DNA of 64,000 bases from an uncultured Clostridia bacterium. Lineage in GTDB: Bacteria; Bacillota; Clostridia; HGM11514. Shown in pieces: positions 35,576 to 44,101 of the stretch. Position 1 is the stretch's first letter. Each line of letters starts with the position of its first letter. The stretch covers positions 62,001-126,000 of the forward strand of contig CAKSKB010000002.1 of the NCBI GenBank assembly GCA_934464705.1, in the 5' to 3' direction. The position numbers and the translations under genes are program-made. The notes below the pieces were generated by a model. The model was not told the origin of the DNA, searched no databases, and saw only the letters and a list, made by a program, of their open reading frames with translations.

Positions 35576-36485
35576 CTTTTTCACCTCCGAGAATAAGCGA
35601 TACCGCACCGAAAATGCAGATTATAACAAAACTCATGATGTTGGAGGCAATTCCGCTTGCGAGTGCACGGGCTTTTTCCGCTCCGAACAGAACGAAGCCG
35701 GCCGTCCAGCCGGTTTCGGTGGTTCCGAAGCCCCCAAGACCGTTTACGGGGAGAAGCGCCGCTGCGGAAGCAAGAAACGATGCCGATACGGTGCTTACAA
35801 ACGATATTTCAATCCGGAATGCCCTTGCGGCAAAAAACATCGAAAGGTATATAAAAAGCCACAAAATAATTGTTGATATAAGCAATATAAAAAGGTCTTT
35901 TGCGGAAAGAGATGAGAGCGATATGCGGACTTTTTCTGCAAAACGCACCAAGCGGTTTTCGGGGAATCGCTTCGCCAGAGCGGCTGTGCCAATTGAAGCG
36001 ATAAAAGGCGAAAACGCAAGAACTATCGCCGCCGCAGCCCCGGCATATATAATATAGGAAGCGCTTTTTCCGACGGTCAGCACCGTGCATAGCAAAAATG
36101 ACGAAAGCATAACCGCACCGTCAAAAAAACGCACCACAAGGAGGGTTCCGCCGGCAGAGGATACGGTTCGTCCGCAATACTTTGACAAAAGGTACACAAG
36201 TGATAAATCACCCGTGCGAAACGGCAGTATTCTGCCGAAAAACTGATGACGGAAGCACACAAGAAGCGTTGTTTTAAACCCTTTTTCGGGTTTTGCGATA
36301 TAGTGAATTCTGAACGCGCGGAAAAGATATGTGAACACATAGCATACCGCGCCGAAAAGCATAAGCGGTTTATCAAAGCCGCCGAGGGTTTTGAGTGTTT
36401 CAAAATCCAGAAGCTTCGCCGCCGCTCTTACAAAAAGAACCGTTATTAAAATTGAAATTATAATTCCGATAGTTTTTTTCTTCAT
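35568..36485 (-). CDS. Lysylphosphatidylglycerol synthase TM-like flippase domain protein
   Basis: 305 residues, about eight membrane helices. It matches the LPG_synthase_TM/UPF0104 family: FRHQFFGRILPFRTGDLSLV and the C-terminal PVNGLGGFGTTETGWTAGFV are the conserved parts. MprF-type proteins of this family translocate lipids across the membrane; the aminoacyl-transferase half of MprF is missing, so it would be a stand-alone transporter, often for lipid-linked sugars. It is translated just before the response-regulator gene. Confidence 0.85.
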   Translation of the reverse strand: MKKKTIGIIISILITVLFVRAAAKLLDFETLKTLGGFDKPLMLFGAVCYVFTYLFRAFRIHYIAKPEKGFKTTLLVCFRHQFFGRILPFRTGDLSLVYLLSKYCGRTVSSAGGTLLVVRFFDGAVMLSSFLLCTVLTVGKSASYIIYAGAAAAIVLAFSPFIASIGTAALAKRFPENRLVRFAEKVRISLSSLSAKDLFILLISTIILWLFIYLSMFFAARAFRIEISFVSTVSASFLASAAALLPVNGLGGFGTTETGWTAGFVLFGAEKARALASGIASNIMSFVIICIFGAVSLILGGEKDV

Positions 36486-36582
36486 ATTTATTTACCTATA
36501 AATACTAAAGTGCAAATTTTTGGTGACTTGTGATGAATAATTATTTCGTTTCTCAGATTGTTACCTTGTCCAATCGTCAAAA

Positions 36583-39500
36583 TTATTGTTCGAAATTAAT
36601 TACATAAGTTTTTTCAGAATTAATTAGCGGAATTAAATTATCTTCCCATAAGAAGAATCGGACACTGTAGGGAGTATTATTTAATAAATCCAGCTCTAAA
36701 GTATCATTAATTATAAGTTCTGATGAATTCTCATCTAATTTACGGCAATTGCAATAAATCAAAGTACCATTCTTGTCATAAATTCCATAGTATATTTTGC
36801 CTGTATATCCTTCTGTGTGTGATAGTTTTGCATGAATTCTCAGTTCACTATCTTTAATTATAGGTGAGTTATTAATGTCTAAGCGAAGCATATCAGAAAA
36901 TTTTGCCATTAAATTCAAATCGGAATTTGCTACAAACGAATAGTCAATATTATCAGAGAGTAAATTTTCATTTTCATCGTACCAACCTAAAAATTCCGCA
37001 TTTTCATCAGGAATGGCAGTTAAAGTAACCACTTCTCCTTTTGTCAGGCTATTAACATCAGAAACTTTTCCGTTGCCATAAACATCAATGTTTATTGAGA
37101 GTGTGCCTAATTCATATTTATTTAAATCTTCATTAAAATTAATTATAGTTTTATTGTCGGACAAATTATACTCACTAGCCTCGCATCCGAATTCGGACGG
37201 GATTTTTCCACATAAAGATGCCCCGTTTTTTACGATGATATTCTTGTAATTTACTTGTCTTGTTTGTGTATAATCATTGTATTCCAGCACTGAATAGTCT
37301 ACAAAGCCATCATCATATGCGGATATTTCAATATTATAATCTTCTATTTCCCGGTCTGTAGGAATATATACTTTTATCGATTTTCCCATAATTTCTACCG
37401 GCATTTCATCCACAATGACTTGGTGATTCACAATTTTTGCGATAAGATTATCCTTATCATAAACGCTAACATTTACCGGGCAAGAAACTGTAATTGCTTT
37501 ATAAGAATTTTTCTCGAATATGTCTTTTGGATTATCATATCCGAACAGCCATGAAATATAATATTCGGGATTATGTGCATCCGCAACTGTATTAATTTTT
37601 TTAATTTGTACGAGCAAATCAATCATATTACCAAATTTAATATTAAGAATATCGCTTAACTTATCTTCTACATTTTCAATATAGGACATAATTAATATTG
37701 GATATAAGTACTTCCAAATATCATCAGTAGATAGTTTAAAAGATGCCAATGTCTTATGTGTTGATTCTTTTTCTAATAAAAAAATACATTCCTGATATGC
37801 AAACTGTATTGCAGATTGATACCTTGGATTAGATGAATATTTTTTCTTAATAAAGCCATTTAACTCCTCTTTATGGCACATAATTCCTTCTACTGCATTA
37901 CAAAACAGCTTTTGGTATACGCTAACATAATTTGATTTATTTCCGGCAATATCTGCAAGTGCATTGATTGCCGCATTCCCGGCTTTTGTCTGTGCTTTTC
38001 CCACCGAATATGGTTTAGAGGTTATTCTTTTAAAATACTGTTCGTTTTTGTTGTTGCTATAAGAGTTTCTGTTTTTTACATACATATCTATGCCGTATCG
38101 ACCGTAGCCCCAGGATTCCATAACTACTTTTGGAACTACATCATATGGCAGAATCATGTTAAAAATGTTATTATGTTTCGGATTTCTTGAATCCTGATTG
38201 TTGACTACAACACCGCTCGGTACTGCAAATAAATATGAATATAAGTTGTCATGCTCAATTAAATTATTGTTGTTTATCATTCCTGATACTATATTTGCAA
38301 TTGCTGCGCCTCGCGAATAACCTGTAATCCAAATCTTTGCGTTTTTTGTATCAATATTACGGTTTTCAATTATAGCAGCTAATGTGCTGTAAACAGAATT
38401 AGCAGGAGTTTTAAAACCGATATGTAAATCACCGTTACCGACATGAAAATTACTTGCCCACTCTGCACCATATCCGCCGCCTCTTAATACAACTATAATC
38501 AAATCTGAGCCATCAGCTAATGTTTTTGTCGCAATTGAATATGCTGCCTTGTCGCTGCTGTCGTTTAAATCTTTGTCATAATTCACATAAGCTACAAAGC
38601 CGCTTTCGTCATCTATACCCATAAGTTCATAAGCGTGTTTTATGTCGACATATCTTTCCTCAGGAGTTTTTGCTCCCTTTGCCGTAAAGGCGGAAAGCTC
38701 TAAAGCGAGTGATAGTCTTGCCAAATCGATATTATAATCATAACCAGATGTATTAATGAAAAAATCATCCGAATAACTAAAATTAAGCCTTAAATCATCT
38801 GCCAAATCTGTATTACATTTAACATTAGAATAAGAATTATAATGTATTTTGGCTTCTAATAAGCTTTCATTTAAATTTTCTATATTAATATTTTTCCAGT
38901 CTTCCTCGCTACCTGCGTAGTATACATTTTTAAGATTGTTGCATGCACGAAATGCACTGTTACCTATTCTTTCAATGTTGCGTGATATTGATATGGTTAA
39001 CAAATTTCTGCAATTTTCAAATGCATATACACCTATTCTTTCGACATTGTTTCCGATTATTGCGTTTTTTAAGTTAATGCATCCGAAAAAAGCAAAATTT
39101 CCAATATCAATAACACTATCATGGATTGTTATGCTTGTTAAGCCTTTACAATCTTGAAATGCTCCCGACTGTATAGATATTAAACTATCTGGTATTGATA
39201 TGTTTTGTAAACTTATGCAATTTCTAAATGCATTAGTCCCAATGATAGTAATGCTGTTACCTAGTGTGATGTCTGTCAGTTTTTTGCAATCGCGAAACGC
39301 ATCAGCGCCTATATTTGTTGTAGTGCCATTACTTATTAAAATGCTTGCTAAGCTGTTGCAATTATAAAATGCGTTATTACCAATGTTGATAACACCCTGC
39401 GATACTATAAGTTTTTTCATGGAATTACTATATTTTTCCCAAGGTGCTGAAGTGTTAGAGGTTTCGTTATAGTCACTTTTTTCAAAATTATACATATAGC

Positions 39501-39657
39501 CTGTGCCGGAAATAGTAAGAGTTTTTGTGTTGTTATCATATGTCCATGTTAAACTATTGCCGCAGGATCCACTGTCCGCATAGGAGGTAATCGGAATTGC
39601 AATAAGACTTGATAAAACAATGGAAATGCACATTAATAAACATAATATTTTTTTCAT
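36583..39657 (-). CDS. Secreted BspA-type leucine-rich-repeat protein with lipase-3-like domain
   Basis: 1024 residues. Signal peptide MKKILCLLMCISIVLSSLIA. Residues about 65-265 are BspA/LRR_5 repeats, each like IGTNAFRNCISLQNISIPDS. A class-3 lipase-like domain follows, with the oxyanion/strand part LIIVVLRGGGYGAEW and the elbow ITGYSRGAA (about 444-452, GxSxG). A bacterial InlB-B-like repeat (about 850-922) contains VTLTAIPDENAEFLGWYDEN. The gene is visibly richer in A+T than its neighbours and uses A/T-ending codons. It could be an adhesin-linked lipase; substrate unknown. No SLH or LPxTG anchor is seen. No clear terminator follows the gene. Confidence 0.78.
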   Translation of the reverse strand: MKKILCLLMCISIVLSSLIAIPITSYADSGSCGNSLTWTYDNNTKTLTISGTGYMYNFEKSDYNETSNTSAPWEKYSNSMKKLIVSQGVINIGNNAFYNCNSLASILISNGTTTNIGADAFRDCKKLTDITLGNSITIIGTNAFRNCISLQNISIPDSLISIQSGAFQDCKGLTSITIHDSVIDIGNFAFFGCINLKNAIIGNNVERIGVYAFENCRNLLTISISRNIERIGNSAFRACNNLKNVYYAGSEEDWKNINIENLNESLLEAKIHYNSYSNVKCNTDLADDLRLNFSYSDDFFINTSGYDYNIDLARLSLALELSAFTAKGAKTPEERYVDIKHAYELMGIDDESGFVAYVNYDKDLNDSSDKAAYSIATKTLADGSDLIIVVLRGGGYGAEWASNFHVGNGDLHIGFKTPANSVYSTLAAIIENRNIDTKNAKIWITGYSRGAAIANIVSGMINNNNLIEHDNLYSYLFAVPSGVVVNNQDSRNPKHNNIFNMILPYDVVPKVVMESWGYGRYGIDMYVKNRNSYSNNKNEQYFKRITSKPYSVGKAQTKAGNAAINALADIAGNKSNYVSVYQKLFCNAVEGIMCHKEELNGFIKKKYSSNPRYQSAIQFAYQECIFLLEKESTHKTLASFKLSTDDIWKYLYPILIMSYIENVEDKLSDILNIKFGNMIDLLVQIKKINTVADAHNPEYYISWLFGYDNPKDIFEKNSYKAITVSCPVNVSVYDKDNLIAKIVNHQVIVDEMPVEIMGKSIKVYIPTDREIEDYNIEISAYDDGFVDYSVLEYNDYTQTRQVNYKNIIVKNGASLCGKIPSEFGCEASEYNLSDNKTIINFNEDLNKYELGTLSINIDVYGNGKVSDVNSLTKGEVVTLTAIPDENAEFLGWYDENENLLSDNIDYSFVANSDLNLMAKFSDMLRLDINNSPIIKDSELRIHAKLSHTEGYTGKIYYGIYDKNGTLIYCNCRKLDENSSELIINDTLELDLLNNTPYSVRFFLWEDNLIPLINSEKTYVINFEQ

Positions 39658-39687
39658 TTAGCCGTTTCCCCTTTCTTTGCTGTAAAT

Positions 39688-39716
39688 ATTATACCACACA
39701 AATCCTCCGTCTTCAA
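39688..39716 (-). promoter_or_regulatory. Promoter of the LRR-lipase gene
   Basis: Minus-strand TTGAAG (39711-39716), 17 bases, TATAAT (39688-39693). Confidence 0.65.
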
Positions 39717-39754
39717 CCGAAAAACAAAAAAATTGCAAAAATTTCAAAAAAAGC

Positions 39755-39783
39755 TTGACAAAGTGAGGTTTTTGTATTATAAT
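39755..39783 (+). promoter_or_regulatory. Promoter of tRNA(CAT)
   Basis: TTGACA (39755-39760), 17 bases, TATAAT (39778-39783), exact consensus in both boxes. Confidence 0.85.
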
Positions 39784-39804
39784 AGTTCTGTTGCTAATAC
39801 AAAC

Positions 39805-39881
39805 GGCGGTGTAGCTCAGCTGGCTAGAGCATACGGTTCATACCCGTACGGTCGGTGGTTCAAGTCCACTCGCCGCTACCA
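39805..39881 (+). tRNA. tRNA-Met (anticodon CAT)
   Basis: 77 nt cloverleaf with CCA encoded. Acceptor GGCGGTG/CGCCGCT (first pair G-U), D arm GCTC/GAGC, anticodon arm TACGG-TTCATAC-CCGTA, T arm GGTGG-TTCAAGT-CCACT. The CAT anticodon fits elongator Met or the lysidine-modified Ile; it lacks the initiator C1/A72 mismatch. Elongator Met is most likely. Confidence 0.92.
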
Positions 39882-39891
39882 TTTCTGTGCG

Positions 39892-39925
39892 GTCTGCGGG
39901 AGCTTTTCTCCTGCGGACTGTTTTT
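39892..39925 (+). terminator. tRNA terminator
   Basis: GTCTGCGGGAG/CTCCTGCGGAC 11-base stem with two G-U pairs, loop CTTTT, then a T-run. Confidence 0.8.
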
Positions 39926-39947
39926 CACATATGCGGAGGTATTTGTA

Positions 39948-41603
39948 ATGTCTGATAAGAATAAGCTGTACGATGTTCATGAAATTTCCGATTTTAAGGA
40001 TATGATTATAAAAAGCGCCGATATGTACGGCGATTCGCCCGCGTTCATGGTTAAGCGCGGCGGTTCGGCTTATTCGAGCGTTTCTTATATTGAACTTTAT
40101 GATAAAATCCGCAGTCTTGCCACTGCCTTTATCGAGGATTTCGGTCTTGAGGGCAAAAAGTACGCCCTTGTGAGCGAAAACCGCTTTGAATGGGCGCTTA
40201 CCTATCTTGCGGTTACGGCAGGCGGCGGAATTGTTGTTCCGATTGACAAAGAACTTCCGGCGGACGAGGTCTGCTCGCTTATCGGGCGTTCCGGTGCGGA
40301 GGTCTGTATATGCTCGGCAAAGTTTTTTGACAGTCTTAAAGACTTGCCGCAGCTTAAGAAAACAATAAATATGGACGATGATTTTGAGTCCGTTCTGAAC
40401 CGCGGCTGCGAACTGTGCAGCGGCGGAAATTCTGCGTTCGATGATGTTAAAATCGACCCCGATGTTATGTCGGTGCTGCTGTTTACTTCCGGTACAACCG
40501 ATGTTGCAAAGGGCGTAATGCTTTCGCAGAAAAATATCGTTACAAATATTATGAGTATGAGCAAGCAGATTAAGATATATCGTGACGATGTGTTTTTGTG
40601 CCTGCTTCCGCTTCACCACACATATGAATGTACATGCGGTTTTCTGTGTCCTCTGTATCTCGGGGCGTGCATTGCCTTCTGCGAGGGGCTGATGCATATT
40701 CAGAAAAACATGGTCGAATCGGGAACTTCTGTTATTCTCGGCGTTCCGGCAATTTTTGAGAACATGCATAAAAGGATTTTCAAAACCGCCAAAAAACAGG
40801 GTAAGCTGAAAATGCTGAAAGCCGCTATGCGCTTAAACGGCGCATTGGGGCGTATGGGCGCGGATATGTCGGACAGGCTCTTTAAAGATGTGCAAAGCTC
40901 ATTCGGCGGCAGGCTCAGGCTTATGATAAGCGGTGCTGCGGCGATTGACCCTAAGGTTGCAAAGGATTTCAGAAGGCTCGGCATAATGTTTCTTCAGGGG
41001 TACGGGCTTACGGAATGTGCGCCGATTGTTGCGGTTAACCGTGATGTTGATTTCAGAGATGACGCTGCCGGTAAAATCATGGATTGCATGCAGCTTAAAA
41101 TTGAAGGCGAGGATTCGGACGGTGTAGGTGAAATTGTGGTAAAGGGCGATAATGTTATGCTCGGCTATTACGGAAACCCCGAAGCAACGGCGGAAGTTAT
41201 TTCGGACGGCTGGTTCAAAACCGGCGACCTCGGCTATGTTGATAAGGATAATTTCGTTTATATAACCGGCAGAAAAAAGACGGTTATAATTGCTTCAAAC
41301 GGTAAAAATGTGTTCCCGGAGGAGCTTGAAGGCAAACTGGGAGTCTACCGTGAAATAAAAGAATGTGTCATAACCGGCGCCAAAAACGAAAAAACCGGAG
41401 ATGTTGAAATCTGTGCGGATATTTTTCCGGATTATGAGGTGTTCGGCGGTTCTGCCGACGATGTGGTTATGGCGAGGGTCGAGGCTATTGTGAGAGAGCT
41501 TAACGACAAAGAACCTATGTACAAGAAAATCAGGAAGGTTCATATCCGAAAAGAAGAGTTTGAAAAGACCACTACGCAGAAAATCAAAAGATATAAGATG
41601 TGA
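39948..41603 (+). CDS. AMP-forming acyl-CoA synthetase / ligase
   Basis: 551 residues, ATG behind GGAGGT; longer in-frame upstream starts would overlap the tRNA. ANL superfamily motifs: A3 LLFTSGTTDVAKGVMLS, A5 GYGLTECAPI, A7 GWFKTGDLGYVDKDNFVYIT, A8 GRKKTVI; the C-terminal lysine loop is TTTQKIKRYKM. The closest type is a long-chain fatty-acid CoA ligase; the acyl specificity is open. It has no partner gene. Confidence 0.88.
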   Translation: MSDKNKLYDVHEISDFKDMIIKSADMYGDSPAFMVKRGGSAYSSVSYIELYDKIRSLATAFIEDFGLEGKKYALVSENRFEWALTYLAVTAGGGIVVPIDKELPADEVCSLIGRSGAEVCICSAKFFDSLKDLPQLKKTINMDDDFESVLNRGCELCSGGNSAFDDVKIDPDVMSVLLFTSGTTDVAKGVMLSQKNIVTNIMSMSKQIKIYRDDVFLCLLPLHHTYECTCGFLCPLYLGACIAFCEGLMHIQKNMVESGTSVILGVPAIFENMHKRIFKTAKKQGKLKMLKAAMRLNGALGRMGADMSDRLFKDVQSSFGGRLRLMISGAAAIDPKVAKDFRRLGIMFLQGYGLTECAPIVAVNRDVDFRDDAAGKIMDCMQLKIEGEDSDGVGEIVVKGDNVMLGYYGNPEATAEVISDGWFKTGDLGYVDKDNFVYITGRKKTVIIASNGKNVFPEELEGKLGVYREIKECVITGAKNEKTGDVEICADIFPDYEVFGGSADDVVMARVEAIVRELNDKEPMYKKIRKVHIRKEEFEKTTTQKIKRYKM

Positions 41604-41609
41604 TTTTTC

Positions 41610-41807
41610 ATGAATATTAATATAAATGACAGGATTACATTAAAGAAAAAACATCCGTGCGGAGGATTTGAATGGGATGTTATGAGGGTTGGGGCGGATT
41701 TTAAAATTAAATGCTGCGGCTGCGGCGCCCTAGTTATGATTCCGCGCGAGAAAATCGAGAAAAATATTAAAAAAGTCAACGGAGAGCCTCCCCAAAAGGG
41801 CAGATAA
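41610..41807 (+). CDS. DUF951 family protein (YyzM-like)
   Basis: 65 residues, beginning six bases after the synthetase stop. The family core is LKKKHPCGGFEWDVMRVGAD and CCGCGALVMIPREKIEK, with Cys residues (C20/CCGC) that could bind metal or RNA. The function is unknown; DUF951 genes are widespread in Bacillota. Confidence 0.9.
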   Translation: MNININDRITLKKKHPCGGFEWDVMRVGADFKIKCCGCGALVMIPREKIEKNIKKVNGEPPQKGR

Positions 41808-42155
41808 TCTGTTGTTTATCCGTGTGCGGACTACCACATGTTGTGCTTTTCTTCGGGAAATTTGATTCAAGGAAATTTTTGTGCTCTTAACTTTGTGGAA
41901 AGTGCACAAAATGCGGTTGCTGTTTTTGTGCACTATGCCCAAGTGACATAATTCGACAAATGAGCGGACAAATATGCCCTATAAGGCGCATTGCAAGGGC
42001 GGTTTCTGTGTTTTGGGTAGAAAAAAGGTTAACATAATTCTGTATTTTTGTGACTTTTAAAGCTTGAAAAAATTCGCAAAAGGGCATATAATAGTGTTGA
42101 TAATGCGGTAACATTCCGTATTAACATAAATTTTTCAAAAAAGAGAGGTGTTTCA
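41808..42155. other. 348-base non-coding interval before the M23 peptidase gene
   Basis: No open reading frame is convincing here. The right end contains a promoter (separate entry). The middle has GTGCACAAAA, 12 bases, TTTTGTGCAC (41902-41933), a hairpin that could terminate the upstream transcript. A second small inverted repeat, ATGCGGTAACATTCCGTAT, lies near 42102-42120, between the promoter and the gene. Riboswitch signatures that I looked for (including c-di-AMP) were not found. Confidence 0.6.
42064..42092 (+). promoter_or_regulatory. Promoter of the M23 peptidase gene
   Basis: TTGAAA (42064-42069), 17 bases, TATAAT (42087-42092). Confidence 0.75.
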
Positions 42156-43949
42156 ATGCTACCCCACTTAAGGAATTTTTACCTTAGTGTAAAACAAAAG
42201 ACAAAGCTTATCGGGCCGACAGCGGGGAAAGCAAAAGAACGGGGCGTAAAATTAATCGAAAAATTCGTAAACGATGTTAAGGGCTTTGACCTTAAATCAG
42301 CGGTAAACTCAATAAATACGCGCGCACTTTACGGTACCGCTGCCGGTGTGTGCATTATATCGGGAGTGCTTCTTTTCTACGGGCTTGGGTTCAGGTTCGG
42401 CTATCATGTTTATATGGGCGATGAATATGTCGCCTCCATAACGGACAGAGCAACTCTTGTTTCTTCTATGAAGAATGTTAACCGCGAGCTTGGGTATAAG
42501 TACGATTACCGTGACAAAAAGCCTACGGTAAAGCTTGCGATTGTCAAAAACCCTTCGTCTGACAGTATTACAAATGACATTTTGTCTAAGCTTGACGATG
42601 TTTCGGAAAGCCTTGTGCTTACGGTAAACGGTACGCAGCTTGCGGCGTTTTCGGATACGAACGAGGCAACCGATGTACTTAACGAAGTGCTTGAAAATTC
42701 CGCTGCACCTGGCTCTGCTTCAACCGAATTTGCAGACGAGCTTGAGTTCCGCAGACAGTATGTCAGAACAACAGGTATTCTTGACAAGGAAACCGCCGTG
42801 GAGTATCTCACATCTTACGAGATTGAGCCTAAGACTTATACTCTCCGCGACAAGGACACAATTGATACTGTTTCAAAAAAGTACAGAATATCTAAGGATG
42901 AACTTCTTAACAGAAATACATCGCTTACGGAAACCGATTTTAAACCCGGGACCGAAATCGTTATAAATTGTCCCAAAAAGAAGCTTTCGGTTAAGTCCGA
43001 CTTCAACACAAGCGCGACGGAGGAAATTCCGTACGAAACAAAGCAGGTTGACGATACAACGCTTTATAAAGGTATGACGAGCGTAAAGAAAGTCGGCGTT
43101 AACGGCGAAAAAGAGGTCAGCCGCATTTCGTCCGAAGTGGACGGCGTAAGGGTTGCCTGCAATGTTGTCAGCGAAACCGTCGTAAAACAGCCTGTCAGCC
43201 AGGTTGAGGCAGTCGGCACAAAGGCGTTCGGAAACGGCGAGGCAACAGGAGCGTTTGTAAGGCCTTCCACAGGTGTTGTGACTTCCCGTTACGGCGCAAG
43301 ATGGGGCCGTATGCACAAAGGCGTTGACCTCGGCGGAAATACCGGTGACCCCATAAGGGCGGCGGACGGCGGTGTGGTAATTGCGGCAGGTGACGCAAAC
43401 GACGGTTACGGCAATAAGGTTGTAATCGACCACGGCAACAATTATCATACGCTTTACGGTCATAGCAGCGAAGTGCTTGTTAAAGTCGGGATGCGCGTCG
43501 AAAAGGGCGATATAATCGCAAGGGTCGGCAGTACCGGCGACAGTACGGGACCGCATCTTCATTTTGAGGTTATTTATAACGGACAGGCGATAGACCCCAT
43601 GCCGTTTATTGAAAACGGTCAGCTTGTTCCCGAATCTCCGGCAGAGCTTGCTGCAAGGGCTAAGGCTCAGGAGGAGAAGAAAAAGAAGGAAGAAGCTGAA
43701 AAAGCGGCTCAGGAAAAGGCTGAAAAAGAGCGGCTTGAAGCGGAAAAGAATAATCAGTCCGCCGAAAGCATAGAAGCACAGCCTGTTTCGCCCGATGAAA
43801 CCGCAAATGCCGGCGATACTCCTTCGGAAACCGAGGAAAGTGAAGGCGTGCACGAAGATGCCGCACTCCTCAAACAGCAGGAAAACGCACAGGATGATCT
43901 GCAGCAGGCAGAACTTCCGGGCGGCGCGGAAACGCTTCAGAATCCGTAA
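42156..43949 (+). CDS. Membrane-anchored M23 metallopeptidase with LysM and G5 domains
   Basis: 597 residues. One membrane helix (ALYGTAAGVCIISGVLLFYG, about 51-70) puts the rest outside. A LysM domain (YTLRDKDTIDTVSKKYRISK, about 229-275) binds peptidoglycan; a G5 domain follows (TSATEEIPYETKQVDDTTLY). The M23 domain has the zinc ligands H/D in MHKGVDLGG, and HLHFEV plus H in YHTLYGHSS. A Glu/Ala/Lys-rich coiled tail extends beyond about residue 505. It would cut peptide cross-links in the wall. The tail is longer than usual. Strong ribosome site GAGAGGTG. Confidence 0.92.
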   Translation: MLPHLRNFYLSVKQKTKLIGPTAGKAKERGVKLIEKFVNDVKGFDLKSAVNSINTRALYGTAAGVCIISGVLLFYGLGFRFGYHVYMGDEYVASITDRATLVSSMKNVNRELGYKYDYRDKKPTVKLAIVKNPSSDSITNDILSKLDDVSESLVLTVNGTQLAAFSDTNEATDVLNEVLENSAAPGSASTEFADELEFRRQYVRTTGILDKETAVEYLTSYEIEPKTYTLRDKDTIDTVSKKYRISKDELLNRNTSLTETDFKPGTEIVINCPKKKLSVKSDFNTSATEEIPYETKQVDDTTLYKGMTSVKKVGVNGEKEVSRISSEVDGVRVACNVVSETVVKQPVSQVEAVGTKAFGNGEATGAFVRPSTGVVTSRYGARWGRMHKGVDLGGNTGDPIRAADGGVVIAAGDANDGYGNKVVIDHGNNYHTLYGHSSEVLVKVGMRVEKGDIIARVGSTGDSTGPHLHFEVIYNGQAIDPMPFIENGQLVPESPAELAARAKAQEEKKKKEEAEKAAQEKAEKERLEAEKNNQSAESIEAQPVSPDETANAGDTPSETEESEGVHEDAALLKQQENAQDDLQQAELPGGAETLQNP

Positions 43950-43969
43950 ATTACATAGTTTGATATTTT

Positions 43970-44001
43970 GCAGGTTCGGCAATTTTGCCGGGCCTGCTTT
44001 T
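43970..44001 (+). terminator. Terminator after the M23 peptidase gene
   Basis: GCAGGTTCGGCAA/TTGCCGGGCCTGC stem with two G-U pairs, then TTTTTAT. Confidence 0.85.
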
Positions 44002-44041
44002 TATATGAAAGAAATCCGGGAAATTTGTCCATTTCTTTTCA

Positions 44042-44070
44042 TTGCATACAAACGCGTATTATGTTAAAAT
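44042..44070 (+). promoter_or_regulatory. Promoter of the glycyl-radical enzyme module
   Basis: TTGCAT (44042-44047), 17 bases, TAAAAT (44065-44070). Confidence 0.65.
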
Positions 44071-44101
44071 ATAGATGAATAAAAGCCGGATGTGATTAAT
44101 T

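Noticed and set aside
39805..39881. Initiator tRNA
   Set aside because: It lacks the C1/A72 mismatch; the first pair is G-U and the anticodon stem lacks the three G-C pairs.
39733..39948. Short frame through the tRNA region
   Set aside because: It reads across the tRNA and its terminator.
41808..42155. Possible c-di-AMP riboswitch before the M23/LysM hydrolase
   Set aside because: The conserved ydaO aptamer blocks are missing; only generic inverted repeats are seen.
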